A stretch of 20,241 nt of DNA from CAYLMG01 sp964464635. GTDB lineage: Bacteria; Planctomycetota; Phycisphaerae; Sedimentisphaerales; Anaerobacaceae. Shown in pieces: positions 8,275 through 16,484 of the stretch (the first letter of the stretch is position 1; the number at the start of each line of letters is the position of its first letter). The notes below the pieces were generated by a model. That model did no database searches. It was not told the DNA's origin and worked only from the letters and a program-made list of their open reading frames with translations. The position numbers were made by a program, and so were the translations under genes. The DNA is taken from positions 1 to 20,241 of the forward strand of contig CAYXGT010000055.1 of assembly GCA_964464635.1 (NCBI GenBank), given 5' to 3'.

Positions 8275-9870
8275 TCAGTCGATTTTTGGAAGTGGACCGG
8301 CCTTAAATTCCGCCAGCAAAGCTCCCTTTTCGCACATCTGCCTGATTATTGCTGTCATATCGCAGTAGGGGACATTAAGGCCTGGTTTTCGACCGGAAGA
8401 ATCTTTGACAGTCGCCTCCTCACAAAGAGTTACAATTATGTCACTTAACTTGTATGAACATTCCACTGTTATCGGCGGTATGTTGGGTATCTTAAGTATC
8501 AGCCGGACGCCTCCTGAAGCGAGCGGCGCGTCTATCGTAATGCTGCCGTCTTCATAGCGAATAAACGTATCAGGCCGGCAGTATATCGGAGCACCGAAAA
8601 TTACTATTCGCGGCAGGCCGCTGCGGCTGACAAATATGGCTTGATGACCTGCCGATGAAATCCTGTCAAGATAAATACTCCTGGCAATTATATCCCGGCT
8701 CACAGCTATATCGTCTAATCTCAGCAGCTGTTCATACGCCGCAAGCATTATATTCGAATCGTCATCCCGCAGAAGCCTTTGTGATATTGCTGATGCATCA
8801 TTGCGTCTTGCACCATAGCCTATCGCTTCGAGAGCCATTATCCTGTGGGGGCTGTCCGTATCCAGGGCTATATCGCGAAGTGCCTGCAGGCCGCGGTCGT
8901 CGCCCATATTTAACAGGCACCTCGCAGCCCTCAGGCGTATTTCCTGTTGCGGTGAGTTCAGCAGCGAAGCTATCTTTTCTGCCGCGGGCGTTCCTATCGC
9001 TTCGAGTGCTATCTCGCTGGAGTCTTTATCAGATGTTTGTGCAAGCTCATAAACCAGTCTGTCGGTTCGTTGCTGAATGGTAGCTTTATCCTCATTTAAA
9101 AAAGTGGCTTTGAGAAGCGAGATAAATTTTTGTTTTTGACCCTTATACCGTGCTGGAACCGTCAAATCAATCTGGTCGGGCATTCTTGCTTTTGCCGTTT
9201 CCAAACCAAAGCGCTCGTTTATCCGGTTGCGAATCTGCGCCGAATTCCTGTAACCGGGCTGACGCATAACCATAATTATCGGATAATTATCGTTGGTCTG
9301 TCCGCCGCCCAGCAAGAATCCTTCTTTTTTATTAACTCCGGCAGCGTCAATTTTTTCTATATATATAGGCCCTTCTGCAATGGCCAGTGTTTTTGATGAA
9401 ATTCCAAATCGTCCCTTTGCTTTAAGCTCTGCTGTCCATAGCGTACCGCCTTCGAGAGATGTGGTCTGAGTACCGGCGAGCGAGACTACTTTCACATCGA
9501 AGCGGTCGCCCTTAGAGGCCGTTGCCGGTATCGTTCCGTTTATTTGAACTACAGCCGTATTAGGACTGTTTATAAGTCTGTCGGCGTTTTGCTCTTCCGG
9601 CAGTTGTTTGAGTATGTACTGCTGCAAATAGCTTCGGATTTGCACCGGACATTGAGGCGAGCCTGTCTGTCTCAATCCCCCGACCAGCCCGTAGCCTTCA
9701 ACGGCAATCGGCTCCGATGAGACTATTTCCGTCAGTTCGCCTATTATTAAGCCCATCTCTGTCTGCGAAACAGGCGCAGCCGGTTTTGTCTGCTCCTGCT
9801 CCTGGCAGCCGCCTGAAAGACAGACTATTAATAAACTTATTACGAAAGACTTTATATGCTTTATTTCCAT
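8275..9870 (-). CDS. FlgI-like lipoprotein with HEAT repeats
   Basis: This protein of about 531 aa has a lipoprotein-type signal (hydrophobic stretch, then LSGGC with Cys22). Residues of about 40-245 resemble the flagellar P-ring protein FlgI, with the hallmark GYGLVGGLRQTG (59-70), a KGDRFDVKVVSLAGTQTTSLEGGTL-like segment and a VPARYK motif. Residues of about 270-393 form several HEAT-type helical repeats (AAEKIASLLNSPQQEIRLRAA, then LQALRDIALDTDSPHRIMALEA). The last 140 residues form an unrecognised, probably beta-rich domain. FlgI is normally a secreted, not lipid-anchored, protein of about 365 aa and has no HEAT repeats. No other flagellar gene is nearby, so a P-ring role is doubtful; an envelope scaffold is a possible alternative. 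The ATG at 9870 is preferred over a TTG at 9891 because it gives a clean signal peptide. Confidence 0.8.
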   Translation of the reverse strand: MEIKHIKSFVISLLIVCLSGGCQEQEQTKPAAPVSQTEMGLIIGELTEIVSSEPIAVEGYGLVGGLRQTGSPQCPVQIRSYLQQYILKQLPEEQNADRLINSPNTAVVQINGTIPATASKGDRFDVKVVSLAGTQTTSLEGGTLWTAELKAKGRFGISSKTLAIAEGPIYIEKIDAAGVNKKEGFLLGGGQTNDNYPIIMVMRQPGYRNSAQIRNRINERFGLETAKARMPDQIDLTVPARYKGQKQKFISLLKATFLNEDKATIQQRTDRLVYELAQTSDKDSSEIALEAIGTPAAEKIASLLNSPQQEIRLRAARCLLNMGDDRGLQALRDIALDTDSPHRIMALEAIGYGARRNDASAISQRLLRDDDSNIMLAAYEQLLRLDDIAVSRDIIARSIYLDRISSAGHQAIFVSRSGLPRIVIFGAPIYCRPDTFIRYEDGSITIDAPLASGGVRLILKIPNIPPITVECSYKLSDIIVTLCEEATVKDSSGRKPGLNVPYCDMTAIIRQMCEKGALLAEFKAGPLPKID

Positions 9871-9914
9871 AACTTTAAGCCCCGATTTCAATGCTCTGTT
9901 ATAATATCACTGAA

Positions 9915-9943
9915 ATACTATTGCTTTTTCTGCTTGACGTCAA
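9915..9943 (-). promoter_or_regulatory. Putative promoter of the FlgI-like gene
   Basis: On the minus strand TTGACG (9938-9943, 5 of 6 consensus bases) is followed after 17 bp by TAGTAT (9915-9920, 4 of 6). The start would lie about 38 nt before the ATG at 9870. The -35 box sits inside the palindrome at 9932-9945. Confidence 0.4.
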
Positions 9944-9945
9944 GC
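9932..9945. promoter_or_regulatory. 14-bp palindrome in a divergent promoter region, possible operator
   Basis: GCTTGACGTCAAGC is perfectly self-complementary and lies midway between the divergently transcribed FlgI-like and GH43 genes. It contains a TTGACG on each strand. It could be a binding site for a dimeric regulator, or simply the -35 region of one or two divergent promoters. No regulator gene is adjacent. Confidence 0.4.
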
Positions 9946-10029
9946 CAATATCTATTTGAATATGCAGTGCTTGCTGTACTTAGACGTTAATTCGGTTATC
10001 TTTAATATTCGGCTTTGGACAAGAATATT

Positions 10030-11172
10030 GTGAAAAAAATCGTTTATAAAACCGCAGGTTGCCTGATTATTTTGACGTTGTTCTTTTCGTCTTTTGCCGG
10101 CTCGGAGCTTAAAAAGTATAACAGTTTCAATCCCGGCCAGCTCTGGCTCGATAATAATGGCGTCCATATCAACGCCCATGGTGGAGGGATTCTGTATTAT
10201 GAGGGCACTTATTACTGGTTCGGCGAGCATAAGGTGCAGGGCGGAAGGGGTAACAGGGCTATGGTTGGTGTGCACTGTTATTCGTCAAAAGACCTGTACA
10301 ATTGGAAAGATGAGTCAGTCGCACTGGAGGTATCACAAGACCCGAACAGCCCAATTGTTGAGGGCTGCATTATCGAAAGGCCGAAGGTGGTTTACAATCA
10401 AAAGACGAAGAAGTTTGTAATGTGGTTCCATCACGAGCTAAGAGGCAAAGGCTATCGTGCCGCACGCTGCGGCATCGCCATAAGTGATGAAGTTACCGGC
10501 CCCTATACATTTCTTAAATCGTTCAGGCCGGACGCAAATACCTGGCCGATAAATGCCACAGAACAGCAAAAGGAAAATAAAGACCTGCAGTTTGTAAAGG
10601 ATTATCAACAAGGCCAGGAATCTCGGGATATGACAATCTTTGTAGATGATGACGGGACGGCTTATCATATCTACGCCTCGGAGGATAACAATACGCTTCA
10701 TATTTCGCAGCTTACCGATGACTATTTAAGCCACGCTGGAAAGTATGTACGCGTTTTTGAAGGAAGATTTATGGAGGCTCCTGCCATTTTTAAGAATAAG
10801 GATAAATATTTTCTTTTTGCATCGGACTGTACCGGCTGGAGACCGAATGCTGCCCGCTCCGCTGTTGCTGATTCGATGCTGGGCCCGTGGAAAGAGCTTG
10901 GTAATCCCTGCAGGGGCACAGTCGAGCAGAATGAGATAACATTTGAATCACAGAGCACTTTCGCTTTGCCCGTGCAGTCAAAGCAGGATTCTTTCATATT
11001 TATGGCTGACCGCTGGAGACCACGCAACCCGATTGATGGAAGATATATCTGGCTGCCTGTGGAATGGGAAGACGAAAAACCCGTTCTTAAATGGCACAAT
11101 GAATGGGATTTGAGTTTTTTTGACAAAATAAGAAAGTTAAGTTCTATAAAAAAAGGACTCTCCGAAAATTAA
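10030..11172 (+). CDS. Secreted GH43-family glycoside hydrolase (galactanase/arabinofuranosidase-like)
   Basis: This is a five-bladed beta-propeller-type hydrolase of about 380 aa with an N-terminal signal peptide (KKIVYKTAGCLIILTLFFSSFAG). Characteristic stretches are INAHGGGILYYEGTYYWFGEHK, IERPKVVYN, SRDMTIFVDDDGTAYHIY, EAPAIF, CTGWRPNAARSAVADS and FESQSTF. These match the GH43 subgroup that includes exo-beta-1,3-galactanases (subfamily 24 type, with subfamily 34 as the alternative). In that subgroup the usual catalytic-base Asp is absent and a Gln is proposed instead; here the Glu of ERPK (116), the Glu of EAP (249) and the Gln of SQST (308) would correspond. The substrate is therefore probably the galactan backbone or arabinose side chains of arabinogalactan, which is inference. 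GTG at 10030 is chosen; a TTG at 10015 in frame is possible. It converges with the GH127 gene. Confidence 0.82.
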   Translation: MKKIVYKTAGCLIILTLFFSSFAGSELKKYNSFNPGQLWLDNNGVHINAHGGGILYYEGTYYWFGEHKVQGGRGNRAMVGVHCYSSKDLYNWKDESVALEVSQDPNSPIVEGCIIERPKVVYNQKTKKFVMWFHHELRGKGYRAARCGIAISDEVTGPYTFLKSFRPDANTWPINATEQQKENKDLQFVKDYQQGQESRDMTIFVDDDGTAYHIYASEDNNTLHISQLTDDYLSHAGKYVRVFEGRFMEAPAIFKNKDKYFLFASDCTGWRPNAARSAVADSMLGPWKELGNPCRGTVEQNEITFESQSTFALPVQSKQDSFIFMADRWRPRNPIDGRYIWLPVEWEDEKPVLKWHNEWDLSFFDKIRKLSSIKKGLSEN

Positions 11173-11189
11173 AGGAGAGTCCTTTTATT
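11148..11189. terminator. Bidirectional intrinsic terminator between GH43 and GH127
   Basis: AAAAGGACTCTCC (11151-11163) pairs perfectly with GGAGAGTCCTTTT (11174-11186) around a 10-nt loop. The structure overlaps the GH43 stop codon. It is flanked by an A-run on the left and a T-run on the right, so it can terminate transcription from both sides. The GH127 gene ends at 11218 on the opposite strand. Confidence 0.92.
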
Positions 11190-11217
11190 TTACTTACCGT
11201 TTTGTTTTATAACTTTT

Positions 11218-13572
11218 TCATTTCTTTAGTATTCTAACACCCGCGACACTGCCTGTTCTTTGGTCTTCACCAGCAGCGGCGAACTTTACCGTAATCTTTT
11301 CTTTGCCTTTGATGAGCTCTTCCGGCAGCTCGTAGTCAACCACGATGGGCTCACGCTCGCGTTGCTGTGACCTTTGGAGTTTTTGTGTCGTTAACCTTTT
11401 GCCGTCGATAAGAATATCAAATTCTGCTTCTATGCGTCCGGCAGGCAGGTAAGTAACACGTAAAATCAGGGGCTTATCCGTTACCTTGAGCTCATAGGAG
11501 AACCAGCCGCCATTGAAGGCACGCCGGCTTGCCGGGCCTGCGCCTCTTCTGCCGCCGTTCGAATTTTCATATTGCAGGTTGTGGTTTATTTCCGGTTGCT
11601 GTTCGCCGGGCTGTACGAAATCGACCGTCCGGGCCTGCAGCTCAAGTTTTTCCTGCTGAATCCTTTCGTATTCCTTTTGCTTTGCAGCCCATTCTTCATC
11701 GGTAAAGATATCCCAATAGATTGTGTATCGCTTCTCGTGCATATTACAAAACGGATACAATTCTACGTCGCGGGGTTTGCCCACATTGTCAAGCCTGAAG
11801 GTGTTTGGCTTATCGGCAACAGGTTTAACCCACTCTTCGACCGGCCTGTCGCCTGTCAGCAGTACCGGCACGTACATCAGCTCATCGGCCTTTGGGTCGT
11901 TTTCCGGGCCTAACTCGCCTGCCAGAACAAGAGGGCCGTACATTATTGCAACACGTTTTGGATTGTCGGGCATTGACTCCAGGCGAAGTGACATCGGAAT
12001 ACGGACATCGATTATATCACCGTCTTTCCACGTCTGAGACAGTTTAACGTAGCTCGACGGCTTTGATGTTACCTGCTCTGCTTTACCGTTGACCTTTACC
12101 TCAAGGCCTTTCTTTGCCCAGTACGGATAACGGATATAAACAGCCAGCTCAACTGGATTTTTACAATTGATTGTTAACTTTATGCTGTCTTCGTCGGGAA
12201 ATTTTGTGTTTTGTGTAACTTTCAGGCCCTTTTCTTTCCAGTCGAGCTCTGAAGCGATAAACAAATTAACGTATAATTCTTTGTCGTTGTGATAATAGAT
12301 ACATTGGCCGTACTTGGAATGGTTCTCCATTCCCGTACCCACACAGCAGGTAAAATCTTCGGGGTTCTGGTAGTGCTTGAATCCGCCAATCTCCAGCGTA
12401 AGGTTGTAAATCACTCTTCCGTCACCGGGGTGCTGTGACGAAAGAATGTGGTTATAGAGCGCTCTTTCATAAAAATCTGCAACTCTTGCTCTGGGCTTGA
12501 AGCAGAACAGATGGCTTGAGAGCTTGAGCATATTATAGACGTTGCAGGTTTCGCTCGTGTTAGTGCCGAGACGGTCGTTGAGCTTGTCCGGCTCGCCGAA
12601 ATGTTCATTTAAACCGTGACCGCCGGTAACATAAGAATGATGATGAGCTACTCTGTCCCAGGCGAACTCAGCACCTCTTTTATATTTTTCATCACTGGTT
12701 AGCTCATATATTCTTGCCATCGCGATAAACTTGGGTATCTGGGTATTACAGTGATAGCCTGGCAGGATATCTTTTTGCTCAATCATCGGGTCCATCATCT
12801 CCTTGTGGTGAAACTTATATGCCATTTGCATATATTTCTTATTGCCCGTATCGGCTGCAAGGTCTGCCAGCGATTCGGCAATTCCGCCGTGCTCGCAGAA
12901 CATCACTTTCTGCATCTGTGCATCGTTTAAATCGTCGATTATCGTATCTAACCAGTCCGCAGTCCTGGCCTCGATATCGAGTGCCTTTTTATTTGAGCAT
13001 ATCCGGTATGCATCCCGCAGACCCGACATTTCTTTATGAAGGGTGTAAAGCGGCGCCCAGCAGCCGTTAAGGCTGAACGGCTGGGTAGTAATGTCACCCT
13101 GCGAGACTTCCCTGAAAAGCTCCTTGCCTCGCGGAACGCACATAAGATAGCCGTCACCGTTTGCCTTTTGAATCTCTTCGAGCTCATTGACTATATAGTT
13201 CACTCTGTCCTTATATTTTTCTTCTCCCGTAGATGCGTACATCAGTGTCAGTGCGCTTAGATAGTGGCCGAGAGAGTGTCCCATAAGACCCTGTGATTCC
13301 CAGCCTCCGTAAGGGTTCTCTTTGCGTTCGAGCCCGGCTCTCGCACGAAAGTTGGCAAGCAGTCTGTTGGGCTCATAGTTCATTAGTGATTTGCCGCTTA
13401 AATCCTGGGCGTGCTTAAACGGCCCATCGAGCAGCCGGACATCTTTTAAATCAAAGGTATGTACCTTGAGGGCCTTGTCTTCACAACTCTTCATCGCAGG
13501 GTCCTTGATTTCTGCAAAAACCTGTAAAGACAAAATTAAAATCAGTGATACAAGCAAGAAACGCGTTCTCAT
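11218..13572 (-). CDS. Secreted GH127 beta-L-arabinofuranosidase (DUF1680 family)
   Basis: This 784-aa protein has a signal peptide (MRTRFLLVSLILILSLQVFA). It is a glycoside hydrolase family 127 enzyme: an alpha/alpha-barrel (about 40-430) with conserved GHSLGHYLSA, NGCWAPLYTLHK, GYHCNTQIPKF and VTGGHGLNEHFGE stretches, followed by beta-sandwich domains. The zinc-thiolate active site is intact: E341 and C343 in SETCN, and C409-C410 in FTCCVGTGMENH. This corresponds to Glu338, Cys340, Cys417 (nucleophile) and Cys418 of the Bifidobacterium enzyme HypBA1; the acid/base Glu is in NEHFGE (323 or 327). It should release beta-L-arabinofuranose from plant glycans or glycoproteins. The ATG at 13572 is supported by AGGAG at 13580-13584 and a good promoter; an upstream in-frame start at 13689 would spoil the signal peptide. 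The C-terminal 100 residues resemble a carbohydrate-binding beta-domain. Confidence 0.93.
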   Translation of the reverse strand: MRTRFLLVSLILILSLQVFAEIKDPAMKSCEDKALKVHTFDLKDVRLLDGPFKHAQDLSGKSLMNYEPNRLLANFRARAGLERKENPYGGWESQGLMGHSLGHYLSALTLMYASTGEEKYKDRVNYIVNELEEIQKANGDGYLMCVPRGKELFREVSQGDITTQPFSLNGCWAPLYTLHKEMSGLRDAYRICSNKKALDIEARTADWLDTIIDDLNDAQMQKVMFCEHGGIAESLADLAADTGNKKYMQMAYKFHHKEMMDPMIEQKDILPGYHCNTQIPKFIAMARIYELTSDEKYKRGAEFAWDRVAHHHSYVTGGHGLNEHFGEPDKLNDRLGTNTSETCNVYNMLKLSSHLFCFKPRARVADFYERALYNHILSSQHPGDGRVIYNLTLEIGGFKHYQNPEDFTCCVGTGMENHSKYGQCIYYHNDKELYVNLFIASELDWKEKGLKVTQNTKFPDEDSIKLTINCKNPVELAVYIRYPYWAKKGLEVKVNGKAEQVTSKPSSYVKLSQTWKDGDIIDVRIPMSLRLESMPDNPKRVAIMYGPLVLAGELGPENDPKADELMYVPVLLTGDRPVEEWVKPVADKPNTFRLDNVGKPRDVELYPFCNMHEKRYTIYWDIFTDEEWAAKQKEYERIQQEKLELQARTVDFVQPGEQQPEINHNLQYENSNGGRRGAGPASRRAFNGGWFSYELKVTDKPLILRVTYLPAGRIEAEFDILIDGKRLTTQKLQRSQQREREPIVVDYELPEELIKGKEKITVKFAAAGEDQRTGSVAGVRILKK

Positions 13573-13607
13573 CTTAAGTCTCCTAAAAAAGTAAGTAAGG
13601 TTAAAAG

Positions 13608-13635
13608 AGTATAAGATTATACGCCGATTTGTCAA
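13608..13635 (-). promoter_or_regulatory. Strong sigma70-type promoter of the GH127 gene
   Basis: On the minus strand a perfect TTGACA (13630-13635) is followed after 16 bp by TATACT (13608-13613, 5 of 6). The start is expected near 13601, about 29 nt before the ATG, with AGGAG in between. An inverted repeat GTATAA-GA-TTATAC (13609-13622) overlaps the -10 box and could be an operator for a repressor that senses sugar. Confidence 0.65.
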
Positions 13636-13682
13636 GGAAAAAGTATGTCGCCGGGTGCGCGTGCAGCTAATGCAGTTTATTT

Positions 13683-14477
13683 TTACCATCCGCCAAGAGG
13701 TTCTGTGGGGGTGGCATTTTTAATGAGCAGAAGATAGTCGAAATATTCTGTGCTGCTGCCGCTTTGGATGCTTTCTACAAGCTGACGTGAATAATCGGGG
13801 AAGTCTTCACCCTTTAACTTGAAGAGCACAGGTTCATCAGTTTGCTGTAAGTCATAAAAATATGATTTTACATTTGTAGATGGTGCAGTGCGGTATCCTC
13901 CGTTCGAGCGAATCATTGCTGTACAATCAAGATACGCAAAAAAGATGGAAAGCACCTGGTTTGCTACCGGGCTGTTGTCCTGCTCGAGGTATGCTGCGAA
14001 CATTTTTACGTTTTCATTATCTTTATGGAGTATATGGGCGTTACCAAAATGTCCCCAGTATAAACCGGTTTCAAGTTTTTTATAAAACTCTATGAAGTTC
14101 TCATACATAGTCCGGTCGCGTATCTTCGAGTAAGAATTCCGTCTGCCGGTTGACCTTGAGCCGTAAGCACGTCGGGAAGCGTCGAGACTTTTAACAATCA
14201 GCCTGAACTCGAAAAATTTCTCGCCAAGATATTGTTGATATGTATTCGTGTAGGATTCAATGCTTGCGAAAAGTATCTTTCCGATTTCGAATGCCTTAGT
14301 ATTATCGCCTGATACGGAAGCGATTGATTGTATTTCCATCCTGATTTTTTCCGGCGGTGTTTGGGCTGGCAGAAGCGTCTGGAGATAGGAAATTGCAAAG
14401 GCGGGCTGATGTTCTATGTCAATACCCACGCATACGAGCTTGTCGGATTCGGACAGGCTGTTGTTGTAAGAATACAC
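13683..14477 (-). pseudogene. N-terminally truncated erythromycin-esterase-like protein (remnant)
   Basis: The readable 264 residues look like the C-terminal two thirds of an erythromycin-esterase-like / TraB-ChaN-type protein. The start VCVGIDIEHQPA and the later GLYWGHFGNAHILHKD and SPVANQVLSIFFAY are the recognisable parts. The frame stays open upstream of the GTG at 14477 and still reads family-like sequence (RWDSYTFWQKVYSYNNSLSE) to about position 14507. It contains no ATG, GTG or TTG before the stop at about 14619 and no ribosome-binding site. The missing part would hold the signal peptide and the catalytic His/Glu motifs. The space is occupied by the promoter of the divergent M3 peptidase gene. 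It is therefore most likely a 5'-deleted, inactive gene, although translation from GTG cannot be excluded. The family assignment is from memory and moderate. Confidence 0.55.
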
Positions 14478-14523
14478 TTTTTGCCAGAACGTATATGAAT
14501 CCCAGCGGTTATGAACTTGTGAC

Positions 14524-14551
14524 TTGTGATATCTGTATATGCGAGTATAAT
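14524..14551 (+). promoter_or_regulatory. Putative promoter of the M3 peptidase gene
   Basis: TTGTGA (14524-14529, 4 of 6) and a perfect TATAAT (14546-14551) are separated by 16 bp. This gives a start near 14558 and a leader of about 43 nt carrying GGAG at 14587-14590 and AGG at 14593-14595. Confidence 0.6.
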
Positions 14552-14600
14552 ATGAGCTGTTAAGAGAAATCTGAAAAGCTTTTTTTGGAGCCAGGTCAAG

Positions 14601-16484
14601 ATGAATAAGAAAACGGCGTCATTTTTAATTATTTCGGCCTGTTTATTTGCATTGACATTTTCAGCTTATGCCAAAACCTGGGAAAGGAAAGATATACCCG
14701 AAGAGCTGACATGGAAGCTTGGGGATATTTATTCCTCCGAGCAGGCCTGGCAGGAGGCTTACCAGGCTTTATCTGAAAAAATGAAATCAATTGCAAAATG
14801 TAAAGGAAAACTTGGCGAATCAGCAAATGAGTTGACAGCGTGCCTGAAGCTCTCCAGCGACATCTCGAAAGAGCTTTCGAGATTGTCTAGCTATGCAAGT
14901 ATGAAAGCCGACGAGGATTTAAGCAATTCGAGATACCTGGCTTTGCAGCAGAAGGCACATAACCTTTCCACCGAGTACAGCTCTTTGGCCTCTTTTATAA
15001 GGCCAGAGATTGCGGAAATTGACACCGAGAAAATAGATGAGTTTCTAAAAGAGGATCCTGAACTTGGCGTATATAAATTGTTTTTGATGGATATACAGCG
15101 GACAAAGACTCATCGGCTTGGTGAAAGCGAAGAGAAAATTCTGGCTGATGTCGGATTGTTCGCTTCCGGCCCGCATAATATCTATTCGGTTTTCACGAAT
15201 GCGGAAATGCCTTACCCCGAAGTGACTTTATCGAACGAGCGAAAGGTAAAAATCACAAAGGCTGCTTATACATTGTATCGTGCCGAAAAGAACAGGGCTG
15301 ACAGGGAGAAGGTCTTCAAGGCGTTTTTCGGCTCTCTCAATTCCTTCAGGGAAACATTCGCCGCCCAGTTATATGAAAATGTCAAAAAGGATGTCTTCTA
15401 TGCCCGAACGAGAAGGTATGAATCCTCTCTGCATGCGGCCCTGGACGGTGACAATATACCGGTGGAAGTTTTTCATAGTTTAATTGATAATGTCCATAAC
15501 AATCTTAATACTCTTCACAGGTATCTGAAACTGAAGAAAAGAATGCTCGGCCTTGACGTATTGCAATATTCCGACCTGTACGTTACGGCAGTTGAACAGG
15601 TGGACGACGATTACACGCCTGAGCAGGCCGAGAAACTCATTTTAAATGCGGCAGGGCCTCTCGGAAAGGAATATACCGGTATCCTGGAAAAGGCTTTTAC
15701 TCAGAGATGGATTGATTTTTACCCGACGTCCGGTAAGCGTGCCGGCGCTTATTCCAACGGTTCTCTTTACGATGTTCACCCATATGTATTGATGAATTAT
15801 AACGGCAAATATGATGATGTAAGTACACTGGCTCACGAGCTCGGTCATTCTCTGCATAGTTATCTTTCAAATGCAAATCAACCGTACCCCACGGCTGATT
15901 ATTCGATTTTCGTTGCCGAAGTAGCCTCGACGTTTAATGAGGCGCTGTTGATTGATAAAGTGCTCGAGCAGGTCGAAGACGATAATGCAAAGCTGGCAAT
16001 TTTGACGAATTACCTTGAAGATGCCAGGACTACTTTATTCAGGCAGACCCTGTTTGCTGAATTCGAATTGAAAATTCATCAGCTTGTCGAGCAGGGACAG
16101 CCTTTAACCGGTGAGCTGCTTAATCAGACTTACGGCGACCTTCTGAAACTTTATTACGGCCATGATAAAGGCGTCTGTCAGATTGACGACCTTTACGGCA
16201 GCGAGTGGGCCTATGTCCCTCATTTTTATTATAATTTTTATATTTACCAGTATGCGACTTCTTTTTGTGCTTCGCAGGCTCTCTCGAAACAGGTGCTTAA
16301 TAAGCAGCCCGGCTCAGTTGACAGGTATTTGAATCTACTCAAGTCAGGCGGCTCTGATTATCCTATTAATCTTTTAAAAAATGCGGGCGTGGATATGACT
16401 ACTTCCGAGCCTTTTAATCAGACCATCGCCGTTATAAATAGTGTAATGGACCGCATAGAGGAAATTTTAGGAAACAATCTGTAG
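14601..16484 (+). CDS. pepF: Exported oligoendopeptidase F (M3B metallopeptidase)
   Basis: This 627-aa zinc metallopeptidase of the M3 family cuts short peptides. A signal peptide is visible (KKTASFLIISACLFALTFSAYA), which places it outside the cytoplasm, unlike classical cytosolic PepF. The N-terminal helical region begins WERKDIPEELTWKLGDIYSS, the standard PepF opening. The zinc site is HELGH (412-416) in LAHELGHSLHSYLS, with the third ligand E440 in FVAEVASTFNE. Late motifs DDLYGSEWAYVPHFYYNFYIYQYATS and LLKSGGSDYPINLLKNAGVD are typical of the family. Length and motifs are complete. Its last 18 bp overlap tail-to-tail with the YjbQ gene on the other strand, so no dedicated terminator lies between them. 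Confidence 0.94.
   Translation: MNKKTASFLIISACLFALTFSAYAKTWERKDIPEELTWKLGDIYSSEQAWQEAYQALSEKMKSIAKCKGKLGESANELTACLKLSSDISKELSRLSSYASMKADEDLSNSRYLALQQKAHNLSTEYSSLASFIRPEIAEIDTEKIDEFLKEDPELGVYKLFLMDIQRTKTHRLGESEEKILADVGLFASGPHNIYSVFTNAEMPYPEVTLSNERKVKITKAAYTLYRAEKNRADREKVFKAFFGSLNSFRETFAAQLYENVKKDVFYARTRRYESSLHAALDGDNIPVEVFHSLIDNVHNNLNTLHRYLKLKKRMLGLDVLQYSDLYVTAVEQVDDDYTPEQAEKLILNAAGPLGKEYTGILEKAFTQRWIDFYPTSGKRAGAYSNGSLYDVHPYVLMNYNGKYDDVSTLAHELGHSLHSYLSNANQPYPTADYSIFVAEVASTFNEALLIDKVLEQVEDDNAKLAILTNYLEDARTTLFRQTLFAEFELKIHQLVEQGQPLTGELLNQTYGDLLKLYYGHDKGVCQIDDLYGSEWAYVPHFYYNFYIYQYATSFCASQALSKQVLNKQPGSVDRYLNLLKSGGSDYPINLLKNAGVDMTTSEPFNQTIAVINSVMDRIEEILGNNL

Noticed and set aside
8275..9870. Reading the gene as a normal flagellar flgI
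   Set aside because: The lipoprotein signal, HEAT repeats, excess length and absence of any flagellar neighbour do not fit.
9952..10275. Minus-strand open frame opposite the GH43 start
   Set aside because: It is antisense to the signal peptide and first blade of a clearly recognisable enzyme.
14414..14599. Minus-strand open frame upstream of the esterase-like remnant, as its missing N-terminus by frameshift
   Set aside because: It overlaps the remnant in another frame, and its product shows no esterase-like motifs. The true frame remains family-like up to about 14507.
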